DNA of 41,106 nt, taken from Thermoplasmata archaeon (lineage in GTDB: Archaea > Thermoplasmatota > Thermoplasmata > Lutacidiplasmatales > UBA184). Each line of letters starts with the position of its first letter. Position 1 is the first letter of the stretch. The notes under the pieces were generated by a model. It had not been told where the DNA came from. It made no database searches and saw nothing but the letters and a program-made list of their open reading frames with translations. Made by a program: the position numbers and the translations under genes. Of the stretch, positions 25,377-33,196 are shown one piece after another. The stretch lies in assembly GCA_022749935.1 (NCBI GenBank), contig JAKIWQ010000002.1, positions 66,480-107,585 on the forward strand, in the 5' to 3' direction.

Positions 25377-26486
25377 ATGGGACACCGCGTCACGCTCATT
25401 CCCGGAGACGGAATCGGACCGGAAGTTACCTCGGCCGCTCGGCTGGTGGCCGAAGCCACGGGGATCTCCTTCGATTGGGACGTCGTGGAAGCCGGGGAGG
25501 CGGCAATCAAGGCTTCCGGGACTCCCCTACCGGAGGCGGTGCTCGATTCCGTCCGGCGGAATCGGATCGCCCTCAAGGGTCCGATCACGACTCCGATCGG
25601 CGGTGGATTCCGATCGGTGAACGTATCGCTCCGACAGACACTTGACCTGTATGCTTCCGTACGTCCGTCCCGGTCCATCGCGGGAGAGGGTACTCGATTC
25701 CCGGAGACCGACCTCGTCGTTGTCCGAGAGGCCACGGAGGGCCTCTACTCCGGAGTGGAGCATTGGGTCGACCGGGACCATTCTGCGGCCGAGACGGTGA
25801 ACGTGATCACCCGCAAGGCCTCCGACCGGATTTGCCGATTCGCGTTCGAACTCGCTCGGCGGGACCACCGCCGAAAAGTCACCGCCGTCCACAAGGCCAA
25901 CATCATGAAAACGACCGGAGCGCTCTTCCAGACCGCGTTCCGGGAGGTGGCGGCCAAGTATCCGGACATTCCGGCCGACGAGCGGCTGATCGACAACATG
26001 TGCATGCAGCTCGTGAAGCGGCCGTCGGAGTACGACGTCATCGTGACGACCAATCTGTTCGGCGACATCCTTTCTGACCTGTGCGCGGGACTCGCGGGAG
26101 GGCTCGGCGTCGCACCGGGCGCCTTGTACGGTGATTCGCTCGCGGTGTTCGAACCGGTGCACGGGTCGGCCCCGAAGTACGCCGGTCAGGACCGGGCCGA
26201 CCCGGTCGCCGAGATCCTCTGCGTGGAGTTGATGCTCCGGCACCTCGGGGAGACGAAGGCGGCCGACCGGGTCTTCCGGGCCGTCTGGGAAACCATCGCC
26301 GAGAAAAAGGTCGTGACGTACGACCTCGCGCTCCCCGGGTACACGAGCCGGCCCGTCGCGCCTTCCACCTGCTCTGCCATGGCAAAAGAGATCGCTCGGA
26401 AAGTTCCGATCGTGGACCCCAATCTCCCCCTACCCGCTCCCAAGGCTCCCGGGGCGCCGAGCGCGGACCCGGCACTCGAGACCTGA
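25377..26486 (+). CDS. icd: Isocitrate dehydrogenase, probably NADP-dependent
   Basis: This beta-decarboxylating dehydrogenase oxidises isocitrate to 2-oxoglutarate in the citric acid cycle. The true start is the ATG at 25377 (GHRVTLIPGDGIGPEV), preceded by GGAAGG; the track start at 25245 adds implausible sequence. The substrate loop GGFRSVNVSLRQTLDLYASVRP contains the Ser and Arg pattern of isocitrate rather than isopropylmalate enzymes. NLFGDILSDLCAGLAGGLGVAPGA holds the metal aspartates. PVHGSAPKYAGQD keeps the Lys-Tyr pair that in E. coli Icd contacts the 2'-phosphate of NADP. The 369-residue length is normal, with a proline-rich tail. It is divergent from the Orc1-like gene. Confidence 0.88.
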   Translation: MGHRVTLIPGDGIGPEVTSAARLVAEATGISFDWDVVEAGEAAIKASGTPLPEAVLDSVRRNRIALKGPITTPIGGGFRSVNVSLRQTLDLYASVRPSRSIAGEGTRFPETDLVVVREATEGLYSGVEHWVDRDHSAAETVNVITRKASDRICRFAFELARRDHRRKVTAVHKANIMKTTGALFQTAFREVAAKYPDIPADERLIDNMCMQLVKRPSEYDVIVTTNLFGDILSDLCAGLAGGLGVAPGALYGDSLAVFEPVHGSAPKYAGQDRADPVAEILCVELMLRHLGETKAADRVFRAVWETIAEKKVVTYDLALPGYTSRPVAPSTCSAMAKEIARKVPIVDPNLPLPAPKAPGAPSADPALET

Positions 26487-26624
26487 GCCCAGGTCAGTTT
26501 CCGGTCGGCTGCCCCGCATGGGAGTACCTCGGAGGGCCGGCGACCTCGGTCGATTCGTCCTGCCGGCACGCCGATCATTCCTGCCGCGGCACCTTAGGTA
26601 CTCCGGACGAGAAACTCGGAGGCC

Positions 26625-27035
26625 TTAGTCGCCCAGCACCTTTACGACCACCCGTTTCCGCCGTTGACCATCGAACTCCGCGTAGAACACCTGCTCCCAG
26701 GGTCCGAGGTCGAGGTCGCCCCCCGTCACGGGAACGATCACTTGGTGTCCGAGGAGCAGGTTCTTCAGGTGAGCGTCCCCGTTCGATTCCCCCGTGTGGT
26801 GATGCTCGTACTCTCCCGGCGGAGCGAGTCGGTCGGCCCAGGCCGCGATGTCCCGAAGGAGCCCGGATTCGTTGTCATTCACGTACACGGCCGACGTGAT
26901 GTGCATGGAGGAGACGAGGACCATTCCGTCACGGACACCGCTCGCCTTCACGACGGCCCGGACCCGCTCGGTGATGTTGAGGAACTCCCGTGGGGCGCGG
27001 GTCTCGAAGACCAGATACTCGGTCCAGTGTGCCAT
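26625..27035 (-). CDS. YjbQ family protein (UPF0047)
   Basis: YjbQ proteins are small, usually trimeric, metal-containing proteins; some show weak thiamine-phosphate synthase activity, but the physiological role is unclear. The 136-residue product carries the whole conserved core: SSMHITSAVYVNDNESGLLRDI, a YEHHHTGESNGDAHLKNLLLGHQVIVPVTGGDLDLGPWEQVFYAEFDG run with the metal-site histidines, and the C-terminal basic strand RRKRVVVKV. The ATG lies 26 nt from a TATA-like box, consistent with a leaderless mRNA. It converges with icd across a 138-bp gap in which nothing notable was seen. Confidence 0.92.
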   Translation of the reverse strand: MAHWTEYLVFETRAPREFLNITERVRAVVKASGVRDGMVLVSSMHITSAVYVNDNESGLLRDIAAWADRLAPPGEYEHHHTGESNGDAHLKNLLLGHQVIVPVTGGDLDLGPWEQVFYAEFDGQRRKRVVVKVLGD

Positions 27036-27058
27036 GGCGCCACGTTCCGACGGGTAGG

Positions 27059-27064
27059 TTTAAG
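27059..27064 (-). promoter_or_regulatory. TATA-like box for the YjbQ gene
   Basis: On the minus strand it reads CTTAAA, centred about 26 nt before the ATG at 27035. The same element read on the plus strand (TTTAAG) could also serve the divergent membrane-protein gene. Confidence 0.5.
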
Positions 27065-27099
27065 GTCGCGGGAAACGCCTCGCAGAGGGGAGGACCCTG

Positions 27100-27627
27100 G
27101 TGGCAGCCCCCCGTCCGGTGCGGATACCCCGTGCGAGCCCGACCCCCCGCGCCGCGATGACCGCCGGCGACCTTGTCGAGCACCGCCCGAATGAGGCGGG
27201 CACCCAGCGGGCGTTCCGGTTCGCGGTGTTCTACGTCCTCGCGCTGGTCGTGCTCGACGCGACGCTCGTCCTGTTCGACCTTTCCTCCCCCGTGGGGCGG
27301 GAGCCGGGCTCAGAAAGCGGCCTGGGTCTGTTCACCGCCTTCGCGCTCGTCCTCGCGGTCGGGAGCGTCCTCTTCGCCCTGTCACCGGCTCCTCGGCACG
27401 TCGATTTCCGGACGGACGGCGTGGTCGTGGTCGGTCGCTGGGGTCACCGACGCTGGTTCCCGGTGGCGGGAGACCTCAACCCCAAGGTGGTGCGCCATTA
27501 TCCGGCGGGGTTGCTGTCGAGCCGTCCGGTCGACATTGTCGAGTTGGTCGATCGTACGGGCCACCGGCGAAACTACCAGGTCGACGCGGGGCTGTTCGCT
27601 CCCCCGACGGGCACGAATCCCCCCTAA
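27100..27627 (+). CDS. Small two-helix membrane protein, function unknown
   Basis: The 175-residue product has two membrane helices (about residues 40-60, FAVFYVLALVVLDATLVLF, and 75-95, LFTAFALVLAVGSVLFAL) followed by a soluble ~75-residue beta-rich domain (VDFRTDGVVVVGRWGHRRWFPV...VDIVELVDRTGHRRNYQVD). The arrangement recalls small membrane proteins with a PH-like C-terminal domain, but no family is recognised with confidence. The GTG at 27100 is chosen because GGGGAGG lies 7 nt upstream, a good ribosome-binding site; the ATG at 27157 is the alternative and would drop a poorly ordered stretch. It converges with the basic protein gene. Confidence 0.7.
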   Translation: MAAPRPVRIPRASPTPRAAMTAGDLVEHRPNEAGTQRAFRFAVFYVLALVVLDATLVLFDLSSPVGREPGSESGLGLFTAFALVLAVGSVLFALSPAPRHVDFRTDGVVVVGRWGHRRWFPVAGDLNPKVVRHYPAGLLSSRPVDIVELVDRTGHRRNYQVDAGLFAPPTGTNPP

Positions 27628-27644
27628 GGGGGTTCCGGACCGGA

Positions 27645-28049
27645 TCACTCGAGAAGGTCCTCGAGTTCCCCGGCGACGAGCGTCAGGAGCTGGTCGAGCG
27701 CCCGGTTCTTGAGCTCCGTGATGTGGCCCGTGTCGGTCTCGAGCCGGGCGAGGAACTCGTCTCCGTCGCGGACGAACGACAGGGAGAGCAGGTGCCGACG
27801 TCCGTCCGACCGGCGGGGTTCGGGGACGGGCAGCGGGGGTTCCGGCTTGGGCGCGGATTTCTTGGGAGGGGCGGCCTTGGTCGGGGTCGAGGGCTTGTGC
27901 GGCGCCGCCTTCGGCTTCGCCTTGACCGCCGACTTGGAGGCGGGTCTCGCACGGGACTTAACCGAAATCTTCCCGGCGGGCTTCGACCCCTTTTTCGGAG
28001 AGGGCTTCGGCCGGTGAGCCGCCGATTTGGAGGTGCGAGACGAGGGCAT
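27645..28049 (-). CDS. Lys/Ala/Pro-rich protein with small C-terminal domain, unknown
   Basis: The first ~75 of 134 residues are a disordered, strongly basic Lys, Ala, Pro and Ser tract (KPSPKKGSKPAGKISVKSRARP...) resembling linker-histone or HU-like tails. The last ~55 residues (HLLSLSFVRDGDEFLARLETDTGHITELKNRALDQLLTLVAGELEDLLE) look like a small alpha/beta domain ending in a helix. No family is recognised. Nucleic-acid binding through the tail is an inference from charge alone. A CTTAG element lies about 28 nt upstream of the ATG and a better TATA (ATAAATA) about 40 nt upstream. The ORF could be questioned because Lys/Ala/Pro-rich frames can arise in GC-rich DNA, but the ordered C-terminus supports it. 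Confidence 0.7.
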   Translation of the reverse strand: MPSSRTSKSAAHRPKPSPKKGSKPAGKISVKSRARPASKSAVKAKPKAAPHKPSTPTKAAPPKKSAPKPEPPLPVPEPRRSDGRRHLLSLSFVRDGDEFLARLETDTGHITELKNRALDQLLTLVAGELEDLLE

Positions 28050-28146
28050 GAGGTGCTGCCTTGAGTCGGCCGCACTTAGCCCCCCTATTTATGGATATGG
28101 CGCTGCACCACACACTACCGAGCCCGATTCCCCGCGACGGGCACGT

Positions 28147-28153
28147 CTTTAGA
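28147..28153 (+). promoter_or_regulatory. TATA-like box for the GT-C-like gene
   Basis: CTTTAGA is centred about 29 nt before the ATG at 28179. Confidence 0.45.
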
Positions 28154-28178
28154 CGGTACCGTCCTCCCCGCCGCTGGA

Positions 28179-30035
28179 ATGAGCTCCGTCGCCGTGCCGA
28201 CGCCGCCCTCCGCCGAGCAGGCCGCCGGCGCCGTGCGGCCTCCCCTCACCTCCGCGACGGTGGTCCTCCTCGCCGGGCTAGCGCTCGTCCTCGTCTTCCT
28301 TGCGCTCGAACCTTTCCTCTCGTACGCGCTCTTCGGTTCGGACACGGGTGAGTACTACGCCCTCACCTCGGCGTTGATCTCCTCGGGGCATCTCCCCCAC
28401 GGCACCGCCTACGGGGGTTGGGGGGCCGCTTATCCCGATTTTCCTGGGACATTCCTCCTCGCGGGATCCGCTGCCGGGGCTCTCGGCCTCGACCCCTTCT
28501 CCGCGCTGTCCATCGTGATCCCGGTCGTCGCCGTCCTCTCCGTCCTCCCGCTCTTCCTGCTCTTCCGCCGGCTCTATTCCAACGACACGGTCGCCCTCTT
28601 GGGAGCCGCCGTCGCGTCGGTCGCGATGCCGCGACTCTTCTCCCTCGCCCACCCGGCGCCCCTCGCACTCGGCGACTTCCTGTGCGTAGCCGCGCTGTGG
28701 ATGTTGGTCGAGAGCCGGCAGGATCGTCGGTGGTACCTGCCCCTCGGGCTCCTCGGCGGCGCCCTCATCCTTACGCACCATCTCTCGTCCTACTTCTTCG
28801 TCATCAGCGCCCTCGGGGGACTCCTCTTCCTCGAACTCTGGCGGCCGCACCTGTGGAGTCGGCGCTTCCCGACCCGGGAACTCGTCTTCCTCGGGACCTT
28901 TGTCACCACGACGTTCGTCTACTGGTTCTATGGGACGACGGCGTTCGTGACCAAGGTCATCCTCTACAGCCTGCCCTACCCCTCGTACGTAGGGTTCGCC
29001 GCGTTCGAGGCGACCGCCCTCCTCGGCGTGGTCGTGGTCGGCCTCCTGATCCGGTGGCGACGCGGGATCCCATCGACGCGGCGGGTTTGGGTCCGACTCC
29101 CGTCGGACCGGAGTGTCTGGCGCGACTGCGCCCTCATCGTCACGATCGTCTTTGGATTGGTGTCGGTCCTGCTGTTCGTCCCCATCCCGGGGACGGGTCA
29201 GAGCACCGTCCCCGGCGCCGTCCTGTGGTTCTCCCCCCTCCTCGCCCTCGGCCTGTTCGGGTCGGGAAGCCGGCGGAGCCCCTCCCTCGCCCGACTCGGC
29301 CCGTTCGGCCTCTCCTGGCTCGGCGCCCTCGGTCTCTCCGCCGGAGCGTTGCTGGCCGTCGCCGCGGTCGCCTCGACCAGTCCTCGGTACACCGTCGCGG
29401 CGAGCGTCGCCGCAACGATTTCTCCGGACCGACACGTGGAGTACCTGTTCCTTCCGCTCGGCCTGCTGCTGGCGATCGGAATCGCTCGGGCGGTGGCCCG
29501 TGCCGGAGATGCCGGCGGTCGCCGCGCCCTGTGGGCCGCCTCGCTCGGGGTGGTCGTCCTGCTTGGGGCCAACGCGGGGATCGTCTACCCCCCTCCCTCC
29601 GATTTTGGGGGATTTCAGGAAGGGCTCACTCACGGGGACGCGGCGCTGTGGATGTGGGTGGGGATCGCGGTCCCCTCGACCTGGACGGTCGCGAGCGACC
29701 ATCGCTTGAGTTCGATGGTCTTCGGGTTCGACGGGAATCCGGCGACGTGGGTGACCACGCCCGCGTTGTTCAACGGTCATCACCCCTCGACCGCGGCGGC
29801 CGACGAATTACGTAGCGTGGGTACGCCGAACCCGGCCCATCCGCATCCGGTCGACGTGGTCGCGGTCGATTCCGTCATGTTCACGGGGGTCGCTCTCGAC
29901 CCCGCCCAATTGGCCCTACCGCTCAGCGCGTCGGCGATCGCCTGGTTCCAGCAGCTCCCCTTCGTTCCTCTCTACGAGGACGGCGCGAGCGTGGTCTACC
30001 TGGTCGACGGCGCGTCCCTTCCGGCATCGCTGTAA
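28179..30035 (+). CDS. Multi-pass membrane protein, probable GT-C glycosyltransferase
   Basis: The 618-residue protein has roughly ten to thirteen membrane helices over its first ~450 residues and a soluble, presumably extracellular, C-terminal ~150 residues. The first loop after helix 1 contains SDTGEYYALTSALISSGHLP, an acidic motif at the position used by GT-C enzymes (PMT/ArnT/AglB-like) to bind the lipid-phosphate sugar donor and metal. A histidine-rich ALILTHHLSSYFF lies in the middle. This points to a dolichol-phosphate-sugar-dependent glycosyltransferase of the archaeal cell surface, but the specific family is not certain. The C-terminal domain (DHRLSSMVFGFDGNPATW...) is not recognised. 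The gene overlaps the convergent mptE by 40 bp. Confidence 0.78.
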   Translation: MSSVAVPTPPSAEQAAGAVRPPLTSATVVLLAGLALVLVFLALEPFLSYALFGSDTGEYYALTSALISSGHLPHGTAYGGWGAAYPDFPGTFLLAGSAAGALGLDPFSALSIVIPVVAVLSVLPLFLLFRRLYSNDTVALLGAAVASVAMPRLFSLAHPAPLALGDFLCVAALWMLVESRQDRRWYLPLGLLGGALILTHHLSSYFFVISALGGLLFLELWRPHLWSRRFPTRELVFLGTFVTTTFVYWFYGTTAFVTKVILYSLPYPSYVGFAAFEATALLGVVVVGLLIRWRRGIPSTRRVWVRLPSDRSVWRDCALIVTIVFGLVSVLLFVPIPGTGQSTVPGAVLWFSPLLALGLFGSGSRRSPSLARLGPFGLSWLGALGLSAGALLAVAAVASTSPRYTVAASVAATISPDRHVEYLFLPLGLLLAIGIARAVARAGDAGGRRALWAASLGVVVLLGANAGIVYPPPSDFGGFQEGLTHGDAALWMWVGIAVPSTWTVASDHRLSSMVFGFDGNPATWVTTPALFNGHHPSTAAADELRSVGTPNPAHPHPVDVVAVDSVMFTGVALDPAQLALPLSASAIAWFQQLPFVPLYEDGASVVYLVDGASLPASL

Positions 30036-30742
30036 GGCACGAGGGTCCCGTCCCGACGCCACACCAGCAGCGGCGTCCGGCTTCCGGAGGAGAGCTCGCT
30101 CAGGGCCCTTCGAGCCCAGGCGAGTTTCGAGCGCTTTCGGGCCGCGAGCTCGGGGGTGGGTTCCTCGACATGGTCAAAATCGAATCCCCAGAGGAGGATC
30201 CGAGCCGCGCCGGCCGTCTCGGCAAGGAACGCCGAGCGGTCCCCGTCGGTGAACCCTCCGACGTCGAGGAGACCGTTCCCGGGGGGTCCCGCCCACGAGC
30301 CCGCCAACTCGCCCGGGAACTGGGGCACCCACTCCTCGAGCGCCTCCCGGTTGTCCCCGTGCGCGTGGACGACGACGAGGCTCCCCCGACGGTTCGCGTT
30401 CACCTCGGAGGCGACCGGCCCGTCCAGGTCGCTCACCACGACATCCGGAACGATCCCGGCCTCGAGGCACGTCGCGGCCGCCCCGTCGGCCGCGACGGTA
30501 CCGATCCCCGCCCCCGTGAAGGGACGGCGCCAGAGCGGCGGCGGGCCGGCCCGCGGTGCGAGGCCGACCACGACCACCTCTTTCCCTCGCAAGCGCGACG
30601 TCACGCGCTCGAGGGGATGCTCGAGGGCCGCGAGGGGCAGGAGCTCCCGCAATCGTGCGGCACTTGCCTCTTCCCGGTCCATGGCAAAGCCGAGCTCCCG
30701 TCGGAGCTTCTCGTAGAAGGGGGCCCAGTCCGCGTACTCCAA
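29996..30742 (-). CDS. mptE: 6-hydroxymethyl-7,8-dihydropterin pyrophosphokinase MptE-like
   Basis: MptE is the archaeal, non-FolK enzyme that pyrophosphorylates 6-hydroxymethyldihydropterin for tetrahydromethanopterin or folate synthesis. Family motifs are VVVGLAPRAG, ADGAAATCLEAGIVPDVVVSDLDG, VVVHAHGDN and VGGFTDGDRSAFLAETAGAARILLWGFDFD, closing with KRSKLAWARRALSEL. The track start at 30820 adds 26 unrelated residues. A TTG at 30742 begins EYADWAPFYEKLRRELGF, the normal family start, and sits 29 nt from a CTATAAA box, so a leaderless TTG start is likely. This gives 248 residues. It is divergent from ftsZ. Whether methanopterin or folate is made cannot be told here. Confidence 0.85.
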   Translation of the reverse strand: MEYADWAPFYEKLRRELGFAMDREEASAARLRELLPLAALEHPLERVTSRLRGKEVVVVGLAPRAGPPPLWRRPFTGAGIGTVAADGAAATCLEAGIVPDVVVSDLDGPVASEVNANRRGSLVVVHAHGDNREALEEWVPQFPGELAGSWAGPPGNGLLDVGGFTDGDRSAFLAETAGAARILLWGFDFDHVEEPTPELAARKRSKLAWARRALSELSSGSRTPLLVWRRDGTLVPYSDAGRDAPSTR

Positions 30743-30766
30743 CGGGCCGCCGACTCCCCGCGAGTG

Positions 30767-30774
30767 CTTTATAG
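30767..30774. promoter_or_regulatory. TATA box shared by divergent mptE and ftsZ
   Basis: CTTTATAG reads as a TATA box on both strands (CTATAAAG on the minus). It is 29 nt from the mptE TTG and 40 nt from the ftsZ ATG. It is the only AT-rich element in the 68-bp gap. Confidence 0.6.
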
Positions 30775-30810
30775 TGAGGACCCTGCTCCCGCCGCCGGGT
30801 ACTCCCCTTG

Positions 30811-31935
30811 ATGCGACCACTCGCCCAGGAAATCCTCTCCCATCTTCCGGGAGAGGCGAAGCGTGGAACCGAACCGCTCCCGCCGACGAACGACGACGCC
30901 GAACTCGAAGCGGTCTTGGCCTCGCTCAAGACGAACATCAAGGTCGTAGGATGCGGCGGAGGCGGCTGCAACACAATCAACCGTCTCGCGGAAGAGGGAC
31001 TCGCCGGCTCCGACATGATCGCCTGCAACACGGACGCCCAGCACCTCCTCGCGATCCACGCCCCGAAGAAGATCCTGCTCGGACGTCGGCTCACCCGCGG
31101 GCTCGGCGCCGGCGCCCTCCCTCAGGTCGGCGAGCAGGCGGCCCGTGAGGCCGAGGACGAGCTCAAGAAGGCGCTCGCCGGCTCGGACATGGTGTTCATC
31201 ACGCTGGGGCTCGGCGGAGGTACCGGGACCGGTTCCGCGTCGGTCGTGGCCCAGGTCGCGAAGGACGCGAACGGTGGTCAGCCGCTCACGATCGCGGTCT
31301 GTACGCTCCCGTTCGCCTCCGAGGGCCTCGTCCGAACCGAGAACGCGATGTGGGGGCTCGAACGGCTCCGCTCGGTCATCGACACCGTCATCACGATCCC
31401 GAACGACCGGCTGCTCGAGCTCGTCCCCCGTCTTCCGATCCAGACGGCGTTCAAGGTCGCCGACTCGGTCCTCGCCCGCGCGATCCGGGGGATCACCGAG
31501 ATCATCACGCGTCCGGGCCTCGTCAATCTCGACTTCAACGACCTGCGGACGATCATGAAGGGCGGCGGGGTCGCCCTCATCGGCATCGGCGAATCCGAAA
31601 GCGAGAACCGGGCCGAGGACGCGGTCCTCGAGGCGATCCACTCCCCCCTCCTCCACGTCGACATCGCCGGCGCCACGGGGGCGCTCATCAACGTGACCGG
31701 TGGTCCGGACATGACCGTCAGCGAGGCCCAGAAGGCGGCCGAGGTCGTCCAGAAGGCCATCAGCCCGACCGCCCGGATTATCTGGGGTGCGGCGGTCGAC
31801 CCTACGATGCAGAGCACCATCCGCGTCATGCTGGTGGTAACCGGAGTTAAATCCCCCCAGATTTTCGGTGGGGCGCCGACCACGGGGGCCGGACCGGGGC
31901 GCAAGCCCGGACCGGACATCGACGTCGTGCGCTAG
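30811..31935 (+). CDS. ftsZ: Cell division GTPase FtsZ
   Basis: FtsZ polymerises into the cytokinetic ring with GTP. The 374-residue protein has the N-terminal VGCGGGGCNTINRL nucleotide site, ACNTDAQ, the tubulin signature GLGGGTGTGSA (about 133-143), the T7-type NLDFNDLRTIM loop and IGIGES. A 35-residue N-terminal extension precedes the GTPase domain and a short Gly/Pro-rich basic tail ends it. The ATG is used rather than the TTG one codon upstream. The order ftsZ-secE-spt5 is that of euryarchaeal ftsZ1, so this is probably the FtsZ1 paralogue. The secE gene follows after 6 nt. Confidence 0.96.
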   Translation: MRPLAQEILSHLPGEAKRGTEPLPPTNDDAELEAVLASLKTNIKVVGCGGGGCNTINRLAEEGLAGSDMIACNTDAQHLLAIHAPKKILLGRRLTRGLGAGALPQVGEQAAREAEDELKKALAGSDMVFITLGLGGGTGTGSASVVAQVAKDANGGQPLTIAVCTLPFASEGLVRTENAMWGLERLRSVIDTVITIPNDRLLELVPRLPIQTAFKVADSVLARAIRGITEIITRPGLVNLDFNDLRTIMKGGGVALIGIGESESENRAEDAVLEAIHSPLLHVDIAGATGALINVTGGPDMTVSEAQKAAEVVQKAISPTARIIWGAAVDPTMQSTIRVMLVVTGVKSPQIFGGAPTTGAGPGRKPGPDIDVVR

Positions 31936-31941
31936 GGTACC

Positions 31942-32187
31942 ATGGCTTTCCTTGACCGCGCCCGCCGCGCCCAGGAGGAGTTCGACGGCCGGCTCCGCAC
32001 GTTTGGCCACGGAAAGTACGGCCGGATCCTGCGGATGGCGCGCCGACCGACCTCCGAAGAGTACGTCAAGGTCCTCGAGGTCACGTGGCTCGGCGCGGTC
32101 ATCATCGGTTCCACGGGCTTCCTGCTCTACATCTTCTTCTCCCAGGTCGGACCCTGGTTCTGGGCCAACGTGCTGACGGGGCTCTAG
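31942..32187 (+). CDS. secE: Preprotein translocase subunit SecE
   Basis: SecE (Sec61 gamma) is a single-spanning clamp of the SecYEG channel. The 81-residue product has an amphipathic N-terminal helix (RRAQEEFDGRLRTF), the conserved PTSEEYVKVLEVTWLG turn and one membrane helix (AVIIGSTGFLLYIFFSQV) near the C-terminus. Length is slightly above the archaeal norm because of the N-terminal helix. It lies between ftsZ and spt5 with gaps of 6 and 13 nt, a conserved euryarchaeal arrangement that supports the call for this short protein. Confidence 0.93.
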   Translation: MAFLDRARRAQEEFDGRLRTFGHGKYGRILRMARRPTSEEYVKVLEVTWLGAVIIGSTGFLLYIFFSQVGPWFWANVLTGL

Positions 32188-32200
32188 GGCGGTCGGGGCC

Positions 32201-33196
32201 ATGTCCGGGAACGAGGACGAGATCGGGCTGCTGTCGGGCACCCCGACGGCCCCGACCGGGCCGAAGCCCACGGCGGCCACGGCCGCGACCCCGGTCCATC
32301 TGACCGAGGACGCGGCGCATGTCGCGACCCCGAAGCTCGACAGCCGCATGTTCCTCTCGCTCCAGGCCGCGGACGACACGGCCCGGAACTTGACCGCGGG
32401 GACGATCACGACCCTCTCCGCCGTCCTCACGAGCAAGGCGCCGGGTCCGGCGAGCGCGAAACTCACGATCGAGGTCGGTTACACCTCGACCTACCCCGGC
32501 GAGGGAGCCGAGTGGCCGGTCCGCTGGACGCCCCCGGGCAAGCGCCAGATGCTCGACCTCTTCCCGCGCAAGGAGTCCCACAAGATCGCGCTGCAACCGG
32601 GAGCGGGTGTACCCCTCTCGTTCGAGGTCACGGCCCCGGTCGGGGTCCGGTACGGGGACCGGGTCGAGGTCCGCCTGGCCGCCGAACTCGAGGAGGACGG
32701 CAACCCCGTCAAATTGACCCTCGCCTGCGTCGCCCGCCAGGCGGTCCTCGCGATCAAGACCTCGCGGGGATACGAGCGGGAGGTCGCCGACACGCTGCTC
32801 GCCCGGGCCGAGGAGAAACCCGATGTGGTCTTCTCGCTCCTCGTCCCGAGCTCGCTCCGAGGGTACGTCTTTGCCGAGGGGATGAGCTTCGAGGGCGTTC
32901 GCGAGATGTTGAAAGGGATCCGCAAGGCCCGCGGCCTCGTGGAAGGCGAGACGACCCTCAAGGAGGTCGAGCCGCTCCTCGTCCCCAAGATCACGGTCGA
33001 AGGGTTCGTCGAGGGCGCGATCGTCGAGCTCATCTCGGGACCGTTCAAGGGCGAGAAGGCCCGCGTGAAGAAGATCGACCAGGCCAAGGAAGAGATCACG
33101 GTCGAGCTCATTGAGGCGGTCGTGCCCATCCCGGTCACCGTCCGGGGGGACCACGTCCGCATGCTGGAACGGGGAGGTTCGAAGGGTGGCAGTTGA
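32201..33196 (+). CDS. spt5: Transcription elongation factor Spt5 (NusG) with long N-terminal extension
   Basis: Archaeal Spt5 binds the RNA polymerase clamp to increase processivity. Here the NGN domain spans about residues 178-265 (VLAIKTSRGYEREVADTLLARAE...FSLLVPSSLRGYVFAEG) and the KOW domain about 268-322 (FVEGAIVELISGPFKGEKARVKKIDQAKEEITVELIEAVVPIPVTV). Most archaeal Spt5 proteins are about 150 residues; this one has 331. The extra N-terminus holds a Thr/Pro-rich stretch (1-45) and a ~130-residue segment of alternating strands (LTAGTITTLSAVLTSKAPGPASAKLTIEVGY...LSFEVTAPVGVRYGDRVEVRLAAEL) that looks like an Ig-like beta sandwich. The ATG at 32201 is in frame with no clear internal start, so the extension appears real. 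Its stop overlaps the rpl11 start. Confidence 0.92.
   Translation: MSGNEDEIGLLSGTPTAPTGPKPTAATAATPVHLTEDAAHVATPKLDSRMFLSLQAADDTARNLTAGTITTLSAVLTSKAPGPASAKLTIEVGYTSTYPGEGAEWPVRWTPPGKRQMLDLFPRKESHKIALQPGAGVPLSFEVTAPVGVRYGDRVEVRLAAELEEDGNPVKLTLACVARQAVLAIKTSRGYEREVADTLLARAEEKPDVVFSLLVPSSLRGYVFAEGMSFEGVREMLKGIRKARGLVEGETTLKEVEPLLVPKITVEGFVEGAIVELISGPFKGEKARVKKIDQAKEEITVELIEAVVPIPVTVRGDHVRMLERGGSKGGS

Noticed and set aside
25377-26486. 3-isopropylmalate dehydrogenase (leuB)
   Set aside because: The GGFRSVNVSLRQ loop and the KYAGQD segment fit isocitrate dehydrogenase; no leucine pathway genes adjoin.
26487-26624. Hidden gene or RNA in the icd/yjbQ gap
   Set aside because: No ORF, RNA fold or promoter of note was seen in these 138 bp; only a short imperfect repeat of GGAGTACC/CTCGGAGG.
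28278-29783. 501-aa minus-strand ORF, Glu/Arg/Gly-rich
   Set aside because: Low-complexity antisense frame of the membrane protein gene.
30743-30820. Upstream extension of the mptE ORF to 30820
   Set aside because: It would run through the TATA box and the ftsZ start; the TTG at 30742 fits both promoter spacing and family N-terminus.
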